From NCBI GenBank assembly GCA_027576995.1, contig JANBQC010000013.1, forward strand, positions 62,001 to 126,000: DNA of 64,000 bases, read 5' to 3'. Below are positions 21,210 through 32,730 of the stretch, one piece after another. The notes below the pieces were generated by a model. It ran no database searches, was not told the DNA's origin, and was given only the letters and a program-made list of their open reading frames with translations. Position 1 is the first letter of the stretch. The number at the start of each line of letters is the position of its first letter. Source of the stretch: Dimargaris cristalligena. Taxonomy: Eukaryota > Kickxellomycota > Dimargaritomycetes > Dimargaritales > Dimargaritaceae. The translations under genes and the position numbers were made by a program.

Positions 21210-23156
21210 TCAGTATTTGCTCACGGGAGGCTCACTGATGGATTCGAAATAATCGGCCAATAATTCCCGGGCGCTTTGAAGCCCATCCAACAGTCGGGTA
21301 TCGGGTCCTTGACCTGGCGTCCATTTGGCATGGGCAAAATCGATCAGGCGAATGTCGAATAGGTCTTCGGGCAGTACATCGTCAGCACACACTTTGTAAG
21401 AATCCCCCGAGGCGGGATCCAGGTTCGTATTTAACCGCCGACGACCGGGGGATCGCATGGAGTAAACACTGTCGCTTAAGGATCTCCGCAGCTGGGTCTG
21501 TCGAGCAGCGGCACTCCGGGGGTCCAGGTACTCCGAACCCGATGGATAGGCCGGGTGAGGGGGGGTATTCATCGGATGGCGGCTGTTCACGGAGGCGGGA
21601 AAAGAGTGGCGCTCCGGTGATTTGGCCTTGGGGAAGGTAAACGTGGGCGAGGTTGGCCGATCGTAAGGGCGACCTTCAAGGTCGGGCCAGAATGATAACG
21701 ACTCCACTGTATTAAAACTCCGCTGGCCCAGGCTGGGCTGATTGACTGAGACGCCGCTATCCAGCGATGACAAGGATGACGTCAGCGAGGTCGCCCTCGA
21801 TAGCGACGGCGGAGTCGGTGGACCATACGCGGCGGTATCACAAGGTCCACCCGATGGCGAGGATCCCATCCATTTGGCCCACGCCACTAGATCGCCTTCG
21901 TAAACGAATAGCAAAGACCCGCCCACAATGCGGAGTTCCTTGGTGGCCAAGACTGCCGCCAGTTGGTCCACTCGGGTCAAAAACCATTGGACGAGCCAAC
22001 GCCGGTATTCGACAGGAAAAGCAGCCGGGAAGAATCGGGAAAAGGCGACGGGCAGGGTTCGGGTGGTCTGTTTCTTGCCGAAGGACTTGCTGTATTTTTG
22101 GAAATCATTGATACTCGGGTCGAAAACCTATTAGTGAGAGTGGGAGTGAGGTAGTAGGTAGTGTGGGCGGGATATAGGGGTAAATGGTGATGCGCACTGA
22201 GTTAATAAATAAGCAATGGCTATAGGTTAGACGGAGGTGGGACCATTGGGGGAAAAGTTCATCCCATCCAGCTTCCATGACATCATCGTTCAACCAGTAA
22301 TATTTGGATGGATAACACTGCCATGTTGCGGTGACATCAGAGAAATTGGAAATGAACGAAAACTGGTTACAACTGCCGACAATTCAGTGGCAATAATAGA
22401 AAATAGCGGATCCAAGCCGATGCCGATTATCGACACAGACCGTTCGCAGGTCAGGGGGGCCACAGTAATTAAGCAGACCCACAAGGAAAGTAAGGGGTAA
22501 TAAGAGCCTTTTTTAAAATAAATAAATGCATAAACGATACCCCGCCAGGCCCAGTTGGGGAAAGAGTACTTAGAGAGGGTACTACTTACCCGCATACCAC
22601 TGATAGCAATCCCTAGTTTGAACGATGTGGTGATGCGCGAAATAGCCGACATGCGTAATTTCTTAATCGGGGAGGCGTCGTCCTCGTACAGCCGGCTGCC
22701 CAGCTTTAAATCCAGCACGGACGGCGAACGGAAAGGGCGCGTCAAATTCTCAATAGTTATAACGTACTTCTTGTCGCGTTTGGGGCGGAACCTTTTGATA
22801 TAGGCAGCCTTGATGGCTTTCCATAGGGACACTTTGGTACCGGGTGGTGGGCCGGGGTAGGTGCTAATATCGTAGAGGCGCGGGACAAAGTCCCGGAGCT
22901 CGGGGTCTTCGTGTAGGCTTTCGTAGAAGGCCTTCTCCTGTTGGTAGGTGCGCTTCACGAGGCTGTTCTCGTCATTGACCGAAATGGTGTCACCGTGGCC
23001 GGCCACCTGGCCTTCGGGATTAAGCGAACGGGCGGAGCTGCCGCCGCCGCCACTACTGGGTTGGGTGGTGGTATAAGACGCGAGAGTCGGGAAAGGGACC
23101 CCTTCTTCGGGGGGTGAATCAGGAGGGGTGTAAATGGCCGGGATAGACTCGGACAT
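21210..23156 (-). CDS. ARG82: Inositol polyphosphate multikinase (ARG82/IPMK type)
   Basis: Two exons, 23156-22590 and 22127-21210, in phase 0 across a 461-base intron, give 494 residues. The inositol polyphosphate kinase signature PSVLDLKLG has Asp149, Lys151 and Gly153 of PxxxDxKxG. It is followed by RLYEDDASPIKKLRM and TTSFKLGIAISGMR, closer to Arg82/IPMK than to Kcs1. Exon 2 continues with the GGSLLFVYEGD strand and the metal-binding IDF motif (Asp452 in RLIDFAHAKW). Between these two lies a Ser/Pro/Arg-rich insert of about 140 residues. The enzyme makes IP4/IP5 from IP3. I chose the ATG at 23156; the same frame is open upstream with ATGs at 23387 and 23747, adding a hydrophobic stretch that may be leader sequence. 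Confidence 0.88.
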
Positions 23157-24814
23157 GGCCGCAGCGGAGGATAAAGTAGATGGAGTAGTAGCAGTAGTAG
23201 TAATCGGGGGAGTTGAACAAAGGACTAAGGAGGTGAATACCACCTGGACACTCAGCCAAAGTAAGATAGCTAAGCGTGATGGCAACCCCGGCGACGCAGC
23301 AGCAGTGGCAGCCAAGCCACGGACGTTTCTATGGAGACGTGGGGAAGTGACCCCGCGACCCACGCCCACTCCAGGTATGGCTATCATTAGGGTGAATAAA
23401 AGAGCACCTGAGAGGGAGAGACAATAAAGACAAAAACAGAATAGAATAGAATAGAAAAATGATGGCCCCCCCCAAAAAAATCCCTCAGTTTCTCTCACTG
23501 ACTCACTCACTGGGAAAATGCCTAGGCCTAGGAACTGTGAGGGGAGAGAGTCACCCCGCCGCCAATCTTGCCTATAAATGCCGATGGCACAGTTGCGTAG
23601 GAAAATACTGCTTTCCCTTTGGAGTTCTATAGCTATAGCGAAAACGGAGGGGTGCGATATTGGGATGCGGTTACTCAGCGGCCGAGTCTCGCTAAATGGT
23701 CCGAGATTGGGAGCTAAAAAGGGTGAAATTCCATCTGCAAAAGCCATCGCAATTCAACGGGGAATTGCAAAAGCCAAAAGAAAAATACCGATAGACTATG
23801 GCAGAGACGGAGCCGACCCATGCAATATATATATATATATATATATATAAGCCAGGGGATGCCAAACAGTGCCAAGGACGAGGGAGCAAAGGGAGGCTAA
23901 TATAGAATATTTGACCAAGACTAGAGAGCCTATGATTGCACTCGGCTATTTATGGAATGGCTTGGTGAATAAGTAAGGCCAGCCCATTACCTACCAGCGC
24001 ACCTCCCAATTTTCCGGTTGTCAGAGAGAGAAACCCGTGGATTAATGGCAGGTGCCTCAGCTCGGTTCCCTTTGTCAGTCCAAGTGGACTGTGGTGCTAC
24101 CAATTGGGGAATACCATAGGCCTTCTTGAACAATCGTCGCCAACCATCTACTGCGAGAGACACCGCTGGTTTGGCGGGCTGGGTACTACAGGGGGACCAC
24201 AACAGACAAAATTGGCCATCCTTGGAATTGGTCAAGCCACCGCCATACTCATATAATTGAATATTCTTTTAAACAAAATGAAACGAAATAAAACTAAGGC
24301 TGGTCACAAATGCCAATTATCCTTTGGCTAGTTAGGCCCAACCAAGACATGTCTAGTTGCTATTATTCGGCTGGAACAGACCTCTTCCCCAGAAATATTA
24401 GATGGCTATATAGGATACAGGAAGGGACTACGACTTGGTCTGGGTGCTCCCAACACTGCGATGACAGTAGTCGAAATATCCATTCATTTATCTGAAATTC
24501 TGGACTGATATACAGCCAATTTCGGATAACATACGCCCAATGTAGGGCTTGGAAATGATTTATTGACGAGGTACACAACGCCGGGTGGCGCATGGGTAGG
24601 GTTAAAAATTTTACAGGTGACTAAATAAAAAACAAGGCAGCCGTTTTCATGGATGTAGTGGACAGTGTCGCGGGTGGAGTTCCCCATACACCTAGGAGAC
24701 ACAGTAGAATTAAAAGAGGAATATAGGTGCATATCTGAGGAGGAGAGTTGTGAAATGAGGGGGGGAGGTATATAATAAGGGGAGTAAGGCTGCAGAGTCA
24801 CACCCCTTCACCTA
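23157..24814. other. Spacer between the inositol kinase and secreted-protein genes
   Basis: 1.7 kb. It holds the 5' flank of the inositol kinase gene, a run of C at 23467-23473, a TA microsatellite (23825-23849) and the 3' flank of the secreted-protein gene. No convincing coding frame apart from the upstream extension of the kinase frame. Confidence 0.45.
23825..23849. repeat. TA microsatellite
   Basis: About twelve AT units in the spacer upstream of the inositol kinase gene. Confidence 0.9.
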
Positions 24815-25456
24815 TTACGCCTTGAGGGCTTGGATGGCGGAGTGCCAGTTGTCCATGCGTGGGCCAGGGTCGGTATTAATGCACTGAATATACTTGACGA
24901 ACCCGGCATCGGTCGCCTGGTTCAACGCATCCCATACATCCTGCTTGCATTTGCCCGACTCCTTCAAGTACCAGGCCGCGGCCCCGAACACATACTCGTC
25001 GCGATTGGCCAATTTCAGCACCGCATCCTTGAACTGGTCCTCGGGCATATTAGCCGCCTTGAGCGCGGCATAGTCCGTTTTTAGGGCCGGGATCGATTGG
25101 ACGTAGCTGTCGATGGCCGGGAATTGCATCTGGCTGTAAGTGCCCTGCCCGTGGTTGGCCGGGTTGAGGTTGGTCTTGTAGGTGAAACCGCCGCTCTCGA
25201 AATTCATCAGCGCGATGAGGGCGGCCTGTTGGCCCACGGAAGCAATGTCGTATTTCTTGAAGGAGGCGTTGAGGAGGCCGACCGCCTTGCTGGGTGGGGA
25301 ACATTCGGCCTTGGTGGCCGAGACCACACAGGCCTTGGGGACAGCGTTGCGGAGCTGGGTTTCGGTCAGTTCGTGGATCGATGATGTCGGGGCCGCCGCA
25401 ACGATGGACTGGGCAGTTGCCCATACGGCAAGCACGGTGGCCAAAGTAAACCGCAT
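24815..25456 (-). CDS. Small secreted protein, possibly lysozyme-like fold, function unknown
   Basis: A single exon of 213 residues. Residues 1-22 form a clear signal peptide (MRFTLATVLAVWATAQSIVA then AAP). The mature part has four Cys, the first two at 43 and 52, a helix-rich body, and a central segment ALIALMNFESGGFTYKTNLN followed by HGQGTYSQMQF. A Glu in a short FESGGF turn followed by a Gly/Gln-rich strand recalls lysozyme or transglycosylase catalytic regions, but this is only a resemblance. The C-terminus has a Trp-containing helix and QCINTDPGPRMDNW. There is no GPI signal and no membrane segment. It is probably exported to the wall or medium. The gene stands alone with its own spacers. 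Secretion is well supported; function is not. Confidence 0.82.
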   Translation of the reverse strand: MRFTLATVLAVWATAQSIVAAAPTSSIHELTETQLRNAVPKACVVSATKAECSPPSKAVGLLNASFKKYDIASVGQQAALIALMNFESGGFTYKTNLNPANHGQGTYSQMQFPAIDSYVQSIPALKTDYAALKAANMPEDQFKDAVLKLANRDEYVFGAAAWYLKESGKCKQDVWDALNQATDAGFVKYIQCINTDPGPRMDNWHSAIQALKA

Positions 25457-25970
25457 CGTAATTTTTGGGAAGACGAAGCGGGTCGGAATTCGGGGGGAGG
25501 GGCTGAATCAGGCTCAGATTAAGCGTCGCTATAAAGTGGTAAATGACTTCGAAAGAGTTACAAGAAAGGAGCTAAGCCGACAAATGATAGTAGAAAAAGG
25601 TAAGTTAATGACTGCCGGCGACGGGGACGAGTATATATACGTATATCTAGATTTATGGGCCGGCTTCCAAACATCGACGGGCGAGGAGTGAATAGGACTG
25701 GATTTGTTTTCAGTAGTATTCCAAACGGCCTACATTCGTTCCGGCGGGCCCACTGATTAGGCTCGAAGTGGCATAAAGGAGAAGGGTTAGGACGAGTGAG
25801 CGGACAATGCACACTGTGCCTTCTGACCTAGTAAACCAACGCAGCCAGCCCCCTGTACAACCCCATGTACGGAAGGCCGACTCCGCCGGTCGATCCACCA
25901 GATTGATTGATGCTCGCTTATTTACTTGTATTTACCCCATCAGCCAGGCATTAGGGAAACTAGTATGGGC

Positions 25971-26102
25971 TCATCTAATAAAAACTGCGCTATTCACCGA
26001 TGTTCCTGGGGGGAAGCTCTTGAAGTCCTCCTCACGCCTGCTCTTGGAGTTGAAAAGGGGGAAGGTGTCGAGGGCGACAGGGGTGGTGGTGGTGCGCATC
26101 AT
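25971..26102 (-). CDS. Possible short ORF or terminal exon, 43 codons
   Basis: On the minus strand an ATG at 26102 opens 43 codons to a TGA at 25971-25973. The codons strongly prefer C in third position (GTC GCC CTC GAC ACC TTC CCC), unlike the flanking AT-rich spacer. The product has a Thr run, then VALDTFPLFNSKSRREEDF. An upstream CAG about 20 bases before the ATG could be a splice acceptor, so this may be a last exon whose upstream part I cannot identify. No family recognised. Confidence 0.25.
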   Translation of the reverse strand: MMRTTTTPVALDTFPLFNSKSRREEDFKSFPPGTSVNSAVFIR

Positions 26103-27267
26103 TGGAATGGCAACTACTGTGATTTACCCAGAGGTTGGCCAAACACACGGGGGTTTTAGAGGTAAATATAATCACATCGACAGCTAGAGAACCGGCAATG
26201 CCACCACAGTCCACGGCACCCCTACCAACTCCATCCACCGATGGAAGCACATTGGAAAGGGGGGGGGAAGTAATGAATAGACCGGTTAGTTAGGGGCGGG
26301 CCATCGTCATATCTGAATATTAGGGAATATCGGTAAATACCAATGAGCACATATCTAATACATAATCCACCCCCAATTTGATCATTAGATTTTCCTCCTA
26401 TTTAGCAACATCATGACTATATAGCTAATCCTTCGGAATTCCGAATACAATAGGCCACCCACGGGTTCTTCTGGTCCATCAACCCGAGGATTGTTTACTT
26501 CTTATTTCCATAAGCATGTCAACGGTGCTACTTGTGACCATCCTACCTTGTAACCGGCATCAGCGGACCTGTCCCTATGGGCTCAGTGAGCATGAGACTG
26601 TGTACTCAAGCTTGTGGGTCACTCTCCTTATTGTATTGTCCTTTGTGTATTTATAGGCGAGACTCGCTCAGATCTGGTGGTGTATTGTGAATCCTTTCAG
26701 AGGGTTAGTAAACAATAAGGCAAAATCGCCACAATGGTATGAGTTAGAGTTTATTTTTATGCATTAATAGATGGAGATGGGCGGTGTCCTGAACTAGGTT
26801 GTCTAGTTGGTCTGTTAACGCCAGTATTGCTGTCGAATAGCCGAAAAGTCGCACATTCCCCATGTTTAGATATTACTAATAAACACCTCGTCGGATCGGA
26901 GAACAATGCACCAACGTAAACCGGTAAGTAGATGTCGGCTTTGTGTCCCACAAAAACAATGTGGCTTAAAATTCTTCAAATAGGGGTGATGCAGCAATTT
27001 CCGCCAACCTTTACCCCATTTCGATGAATTAATTATACCCCTTGGACCTCAAATCATCCAAATAGCATCTGGTGGCCCATTAATGCTGTAAAACTGGGTA
27101 GGCATTGTCACCAACATGCGCAAAACCTTCACGAGAGCAAACCTTAGAGTATACGAATATGCTTATGCAAGCTGAGATATTGAGTATTTGATAATATTTA
27201 TGGAAACGTTGGACTTTGTAAAACCATGGTCTCGTAGGGCATTCATATAAATGCACACATACTCACG

Positions 27268-27305
<38 letters not shown>
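27268..27305. repeat. Compound TA/GA microsatellite
   Basis: Six TA units followed directly by about twelve GA units, within 200 bases of the SEC23 stop codon. On the SEC23 strand the GA part reads CT. Confidence 0.9.
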
Positions 27306-27306
<1 letters not shown>

Positions 27307-27431
27307 CAATGTTTTATTTATATTGGCCAAAAAAGGGGAGAGTTGGATGGGTCGGAAAACCATTTAATGCCACGCAGTAATGGTTCGTAGGTCCTTTTCA
27401 AAATCGTAGAAGAAATAAAAAACCGTTGCTA

Positions 27432-27454
27432 TACACACACAGACACACACACAC
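27432..27454. repeat. CA microsatellite at SEC23 3' end
   Basis: ACAC units with two interruptions, 16 bases from the SEC23 stop, so probably in its 3' UTR. Confidence 0.85.
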
Positions 27455-27469
27455 GCAGACACTTAACCT

Positions 27470-29749
27470 TTAAGATGAACCCGTTACAGTAAGTTTGATA
27501 AGGTGCTCCATAAACACCTGCAAACTCACGTCTTCGGTCAACACGGCCTGTTCGGACGGCACTCCGTACTGGCTCCCGGTCATGTGGGTCGTGGACGGGT
27601 TGAGTTTCGTGAGCAAGAACCGGGCCTGCGAACCCCCTTGGTCACAGACGATGTACCGGGGCACGGGGAAGCGGTCGACCAACAATTCCTGGGCCTCACT
27701 CTGGGGCGCCTCCAGCAGCAGTTTGAAGTTCTCGTAGTCGGGTTGGTCTTGGAACCCCGCCTTACGCCACTGGGCGATGGTTTCACCGTGCCAGATGAGA
27801 ATGTGGAAGAACGTATCCAGCAGGAGAATCACATCCGGTTTAATCGATACCGAGTCCAGCAGCACCGGCGTCGGCGGAGTATCGAACCCGTAGGACATCA
27901 GCGTGGGCTGGATCATAATCAGCGTGTTATTGCAGTCCTCGGTATTAAAGACGTGACGGTAAAAGGCCGTTTCGTCCGGACTGTTGTTGAAGACCTGGAG
28001 GAACTGACTCCGCCGCAGGTGGAACATGAACTGCGGGTAAATGGAAAAGTTGGGCGCCAACCGGAAGGACCCCGAATCGTCCTTGCGGAATTCAGCGAAC
28101 CGCTGGCACAGGCGAATAAGGGTGCGATCCAACCAGCGGAGCACATCGGGGCCGTCGTCGATCTCAGACTTGAACGTGGCGATGCGCGCCATGAGCACCG
28201 CTGCCGCTTCCTGGTCGAACGACGCAGGAATTTCCGGACTACGCCCTTCGGCCCAGTTACGGGCAACGGTGGTCACCCGCAGACGGTAGCGGTTCACGGA
28301 GTCCTGGTAGTGGGTGATAAACTGAATCACGGCCCGCGAGCCGGGCTGTAGGGCCTGGCTCTGTTGGTTCGCCACGTCGAAATAGACGGCGTACGAAGAC
28401 CGCGGGGTTAGACCGCAGAATTTCCAGGCCGAGGTGTTGCCGATACCGATTTCCGTATCACTGATGTTAGCCGACTTGCGCTCAGCCGACACGGCGTGAC
28501 CAATTAGACCACATATCTTTAGTTCCTTGGTCGTGAGGACGTCCATGGTGGCATTAAATCCGGAGGCCAGTTTACCCTGGCCGTCCTTGTTGAGGGTCAA
28601 GTGGAAACTCTGCTTGAAGATGGCCGTATTGAAGGAATCGGAAAGTACCATATGGCCCCCCGTAAAATTGGTGAGGCTCTTCATTTCATGGGCCCCGACC
28701 TGGTCGAGACTACCCACGAAAACATCAATGGCGTGGCAGGCATTAGCCGCCCGCTTGGCCAGGCCTTCGTAGAACCGGGTGGCCTTTTTGACGTAGGGCG
28801 CGGCATCCTTCTCCATATCGTGGTGGGAACGCATGGTTTCGCGGAGGGCCAGACCCACTACCTGGCCGGGACCGTTGGTGGCGGCACCCCCGGTGAACAA
28901 GGTAATCCGGGCACCCTGGTTGGGGAAGGCACTCTCCATCAGACCAATAGCCACATTGAGGGCCGAGCCGGTACAGCGACTGGCGCGCTTGCCGGCCTCC
29001 GTGGGCCACGGGTCCTGCTGTAGCTGTTCCAAAATGGAGGTCAGCATAAATTCACACTGGTCGAAGGGCTGGATAAACCGGTTGAGGGCGCCGGCGGCCT
29101 GGAGGGGAGGGCGGCCGGGTTGCTGCTGGCTCGGGTTGACTAGGCTGGTCAGGCCGAACATTTCCTGGATCTGCTTCAAACTATAATCCTTGGAACCGTC
29201 GAATACATACGACTTGGGACAGGCCGAATAGCCCAACTCGAACACTTGCACATTATGTCCGTAGGTTACTAGACCCACCAGGGCATTATTAGGAATAAGG
29301 CTCAGACTGACAAAGAGGGCGTCCTTCAGGGCCTTTAGGTTATCTTCATCGAGGCAGGTATCGACGACGAACAGGAAGACGGGCGGCACGGGGGAGGTAC
29401 GGTTCAGGGTATATTCCACGGTGGTGTATTTGGGCAGGAGCTCGGCGGGCAGATTAGTATTGGTGATGTCCTTATACTGGGGTGGCAGTTGGTTGCGCTG
29501 GAGGCAGAAGGGGCAAATCCAGACCTTACTCCGCACGTCGATTTGGCAATAGGGATTCAGAATGGCCTTGCAGGGCGGGCGACAGGTGACAGGTTCGTAG
29601 TGGATGGGAGCGGCATCTTCGCGTTCTTTCAGGGGAGTGTACAGGCAAGACACGGGGATGACCATGCGGGTGGCCTCGGCCTTGGTGCTGGGGAAGACAT
29701 TCCAGGCGAAGCGGATTCCGTCTCTATCCTCGATTTCCTCGAAATTCAT
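27470..29749 (-). CDS. SEC23: COPII coat GTPase-activating protein Sec23
   Basis: A single exon of 759 residues, the usual Sec23 length (yeast 768). The N-terminus [20 protein letters not shown] is characteristic. The zinc finger has Cys56, Cys60, Cys79 and Cys82 (TCRPPC then WICPFC). The trunk domain follows ([35 protein letters not shown]), then the beta-sandwich, the helical domain ([15 protein letters not shown]) and the gelsolin-like domain ([24 protein letters not shown]). Sec23 pairs with Sec24 in the inner COPII coat and stimulates GTP hydrolysis by Sar1 on the ER during vesicle budding, with the arginine finger in the helical part. High GC and strongly biased codons fit a well-expressed gene. 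No intron is needed. Confidence 0.97.
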   Translation of the reverse strand: MNFEEIEDRDGIRFAWNVFPSTKAEATRMVIPVSCLYTPLKEREDAAPIHYEPVTCRPPCKAILNPYCQIDVRSKVWICPFCLQRNQLPPQYKDITNTNLPAELLPKYTTVEYTLNRTSPVPPVFLFVVDTCLDEDNLKALKDALFVSLSLIPNNALVGLVTYGHNVQVFELGYSACPKSYVFDGSKDYSLKQIQEMFGLTSLVNPSQQQPGRPPLQAAGALNRFIQPFDQCEFMLTSILEQLQQDPWPTEAGKRASRCTGSALNVAIGLMESAFPNQGARITLFTGGAATNGPGQVVGLALRETMRSHHDMEKDAAPYVKKATRFYEGLAKRAANACHAIDVFVGSLDQVGAHEMKSLTNFTGGHMVLSDSFNTAIFKQSFHLTLNKDGQGKLASGFNATMDVLTTKELKICGLIGHAVSAERKSANISDTEIGIGNTSAWKFCGLTPRSSYAVYFDVANQQSQALQPGSRAVIQFITHYQDSVNRYRLRVTTVARNWAEGRSPEIPASFDQEAAAVLMARIATFKSEIDDGPDVLRWLDRTLIRLCQRFAEFRKDDSGSFRLAPNFSIYPQFMFHLRRSQFLQVFNNSPDETAFYRHVFNTEDCNNTLIMIQPTLMSYGFDTPPTPVLLDSVSIKPDVILLLDTFFHILIWHGETIAQWRKAGFQDQPDYENFKLLLEAPQSEAQELLVDRFPVPRYIVCDQGGSQARFLLTKLNPSTTHMTGSQYGVPSEQAVLTEDVSLQVFMEHLIKLTVTGSS

Positions 29750-30931
29750 GGTGAGCGCTAGGGGAGAGATAGAGCAGTTAAGGAGAGATTGGGTTGGACT
29801 GGACTGGACTGGACTGGGCTAGACTAGGCTAGGCTATATAGATGAAGGCAGGGCTAGAGTAGTCAATAGTAAAAAGAAACGAAGTGGGAATGTGCGGCAG
29901 CTACCAAAGGCCAATATTAGGAATAGGGGGGAGAGATGAGAAAGACCAAGAATGCAGTCGGAGATGAAACGAGATGAAAGGAGTTTCCCCTGGTTTAGTG
30001 CTCAAAGGGCATACGCACAGTAAAGCTGGGGGGAGATTGAAAGAGCGGCGGGGATTTGGGGCAGTCGAACATACCCAATAGCAGCCCGCCGAGTGTTGAC
30101 TGAGCGAGACGTGGAGCGGGGGAAAGGTTGTGTGGAGTAAGATTGGTGATGCTTATTTGACTAGACCAATGTGTCCCCGAGACTGGCTGAGCCTGGGCGG
30201 GCGGGAACACTCTCTCCCATCCACCCCCCCAACTCCCTCCTAACAATGCAGGGGAGGTGTCCCTCCGTCACTCTACTTTTAGGTTACTCTGCCCCCTAGT
30301 AGGGGTTAGCAATAGGACATTTAATCAATGAATGGTTCTCAGTAATTCAAGGCCCTACCATCCATCCAGCTCAATGGGTGAGAAAGGATGCCAAAAGATG
30401 GTGTTTAAAAATCCGTCCAAGCATTTGAAGGGCATGCAAAGCCCTATTCCAACTGTATACTCCGACTTCAGCCTGTAGCATTATGTTGAATGGTAACCTC
30501 TAAATAGTTGGCATCTCTGTATCCCTTTAGACAGGCTTTTAACAGCCATGTACTAGTTATATTGGCCAAGGTCTAATTGGCGGTTGTATACTAGCCTGAA
30601 TTCTACCCCCACCCCTTCAGTTTAAATATGACAAACCTCGCAGCTATTAAAGTCAACCGAGTCCAGATCTTCAATAATAAAGCCACTACCTAAGCTGCTT
30701 CCATAGTACAAACCCAAGCTAATCCAGCAATGTAAATAGGTCATGATGGGCACCCTAGGCTGTTTCAATACTAAATATTTGGTTTCAAAAATCTTTTTAT
30801 TAACAGCAAGACAAGCCCAACCGGGACATGGGGTCTCGGATTTTCTACTATTGAAAAAGACCAGGGTGCATTTGAGGCCCATCCGTAGCCAGAGCCAGCC
30901 CACAATCCTATTCATAAGTAAAGGGCCTGAA
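29750..30931. other. SEC23 promoter and QTRT2 3' flank
   Basis: 1.2 kb. Close to the SEC23 start (29795-29818) is a short tandem repeat of GGACT with decayed CTAGG units beside it. The rest is unremarkable and contains no recognised gene. Confidence 0.45.
29795..29818. repeat. Pentanucleotide GGACT tandem repeat
   Basis: About four and a half perfect GGACT units about 50 bases upstream of the SEC23 ATG, followed by degenerate GGCTAGACTAGGCTAGGC. Probably inside the 5' leader or promoter. Confidence 0.8.
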
Positions 30932-32730
30932 TTAAAGTAAGTCCGGGTAGGACTGGCGAAACTGCTCCCGGGCCTGGCTAAAGTGGCCCTCCTGGAGAGT
31001 CCCTCTAATTTTTGCGAAAAAATCGCCCCACGTCTGCAAATTGTGGACTATCAGTAGAACACTGGCCAGCATTTCCTTGGTCACCAGCAGATGGTGGACG
31101 TAAGCACGGGTATATTTACGGCACGTCAAACAGCTGCAGCCCGCCTGGAGCGGGGTCATGTCGCTTTTGAAGACCGTGTCGTGGAGATCCAGACCCGCCG
31201 GTGCGGGGGTTACCTTGGCTTCCGACGAAGTCGACGGTGGCCCGGAGAACCGGAAAGCAATGGCCTGGCCGGCATCCGTCATTTGCAGCGGGTACGCGGA
31301 ATCAAACAAGTCAATACCTTTGTCAATGCTGTCGAGGACCCGGTTGGGCCCCGGAATGAGGTAGGCTAGGCGGGGTTTGGCGGAGGGGAGGGGTCCGACG
31401 GAAGCGCTAATCCAATCGAGTTGGGCCTGAGCTGAAGGTGCGAAATGAAGATCATCAAGGACAAACCCGTCAACGGCTTCCCGGGTCGCTGTTTGTTCGG
31501 CCGAGTGTTTGCGTTGGTCGAGCAGGTGGGCCCCTTTAAGAGTCGCTAGAATACCCATATCACCCTAAATATTCCAGGATCATAATAATCACCAGTAAAA
31601 AAGGAAAGGCGGTTAACGAACCCGTGCATAAAAGCAAGTTTCCCAAGAACGTCGCGCCAATTCGGCCATAGTCGGGCGGAATAATGTATTATTGGGATGG
31701 AGTTTGAGGCGAGAGGCAATATAATTCATCAGCCACATAAAGCAAAAGCTTACTTACTGTGTCAGCCTCGCGAATTTGATCGAGCCAGTGGAGGGTACAG
31801 GAAACGGACTTTTGAACCCGGTCCTTAGACTCCATAGGCCCGTTGAGATCGTCGCTCAGGGCCACCAGCACATCGGGGCGGATTTTGCGAGCCAGGGTGA
31901 CATATTGGTCAAGGGTCATCTAAAAAAAAATAGATCATGTACAATGAGTCAGTAGGTTTAGTGACTTGTAAAAACACATGTCTAGGCATGAAATCCCTTG
32001 CAATAACTCTAGTGCAATATCAGAAAGGTGCATTAATGGTGGTTTATATAAGCTTACTTGGCGCACGCCGCCGCTCGTTTCAGCACGGTAGATCTTTTTA
32101 GAGTGGTCCTTCGCCTTGTGCTCTTTGGACGGATCGCGGACATCAAATATAATCCAGTCATTCTAGAGGGATTGGATAGAGTGTAAAATGCGAGTGAAAT
32201 GAGTACATAATTGCAGGGTATTAGCCCAGCTGTTTCAGGGGGTTCTAATGGCGCCGACCACCTTCTATCCAACGAATCACTTTAGTTCCGGCCTAGAATT
32301 ACCGTACCTTAATGTTGAAGAAACGACGGCCGTCGAGATCGGACTCCAGGATGGGGGTGGGCACATACTCCAGTCTGGTCATAGGAATAGGGAAATAAAT
32401 ATGGGTTAGCGGGATCAGGGTAAATGATGGACCTAGTTGACTAGCTAGTCAGAGGGGAGGGTTGATCGAAAATATATAGGGGACGGGGTGGGGAATGGCG
32501 TTGGATTCTACTTACAGATGCTCGGCAAATATAGTGACAATACCCGGACTGACCTGGTCGGCGTTGTCGGCTGTCAAATGGGGAACGGTGCCTCGCTGCG
32601 TGGTTACGACAAACGTGGGGGTCTCGAGAACCCGAGCTACCCCGGTTTTTGGGGCACTAGGCGTAGTAGAGTAAGGTAGCGGAGTGTGTGCATGGGAATG
32701 TCGAGTGGGGTGGAAATGAGTATCGAACAA
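30932..32730 (-). CDS. QTRT2: Queuine tRNA-ribosyltransferase accessory subunit 2
   Basis: Five exons: 32730-32516, 32374-32308, 32162-32058, 31919-31758, 31564-30932. They join in frame to 393 residues. The N-terminal TGT-type segment reads TPTFVVTTQRGTVPHLTADN, the middle RPDVLVALSDDLN and VDGFVLDDLH, and the C-terminal zinc site has Cys316, Cys318, Cys321 and His347 (CSCLTCRKYTRAYVHHLLVT then VHN). This is the accessory subunit that pairs with catalytic QTRT1 to exchange guanine for queuine at wobble position 34 of tRNAs for Asp, Asn, His and Tyr, typically at the mitochondrial outer surface. Length matches human QTRT2 (415). The ATG at 32730 is the first in frame; a further upstream exon cannot be excluded. 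The partner gene is not in the window. Confidence 0.9.

Larger units (their letters stand above)
25457..27469. other. Spacer with a possible short exon and microsatellites
   Basis: 2 kb between the secreted-protein start and the SEC23 3' end. It holds a short coding-like minus frame (listed separately at 25971-26102), a TA/GA tract (27268-27305) and a CA tract (27432-27454). Longer plus-strand frames such as 25807-26187 show no family features. Confidence 0.45.

Noticed and set aside
25807..26187. 126-codon plus-strand frame
   Set aside because: No recognisable domain; it overlaps a better coding-biased frame on the minus strand.
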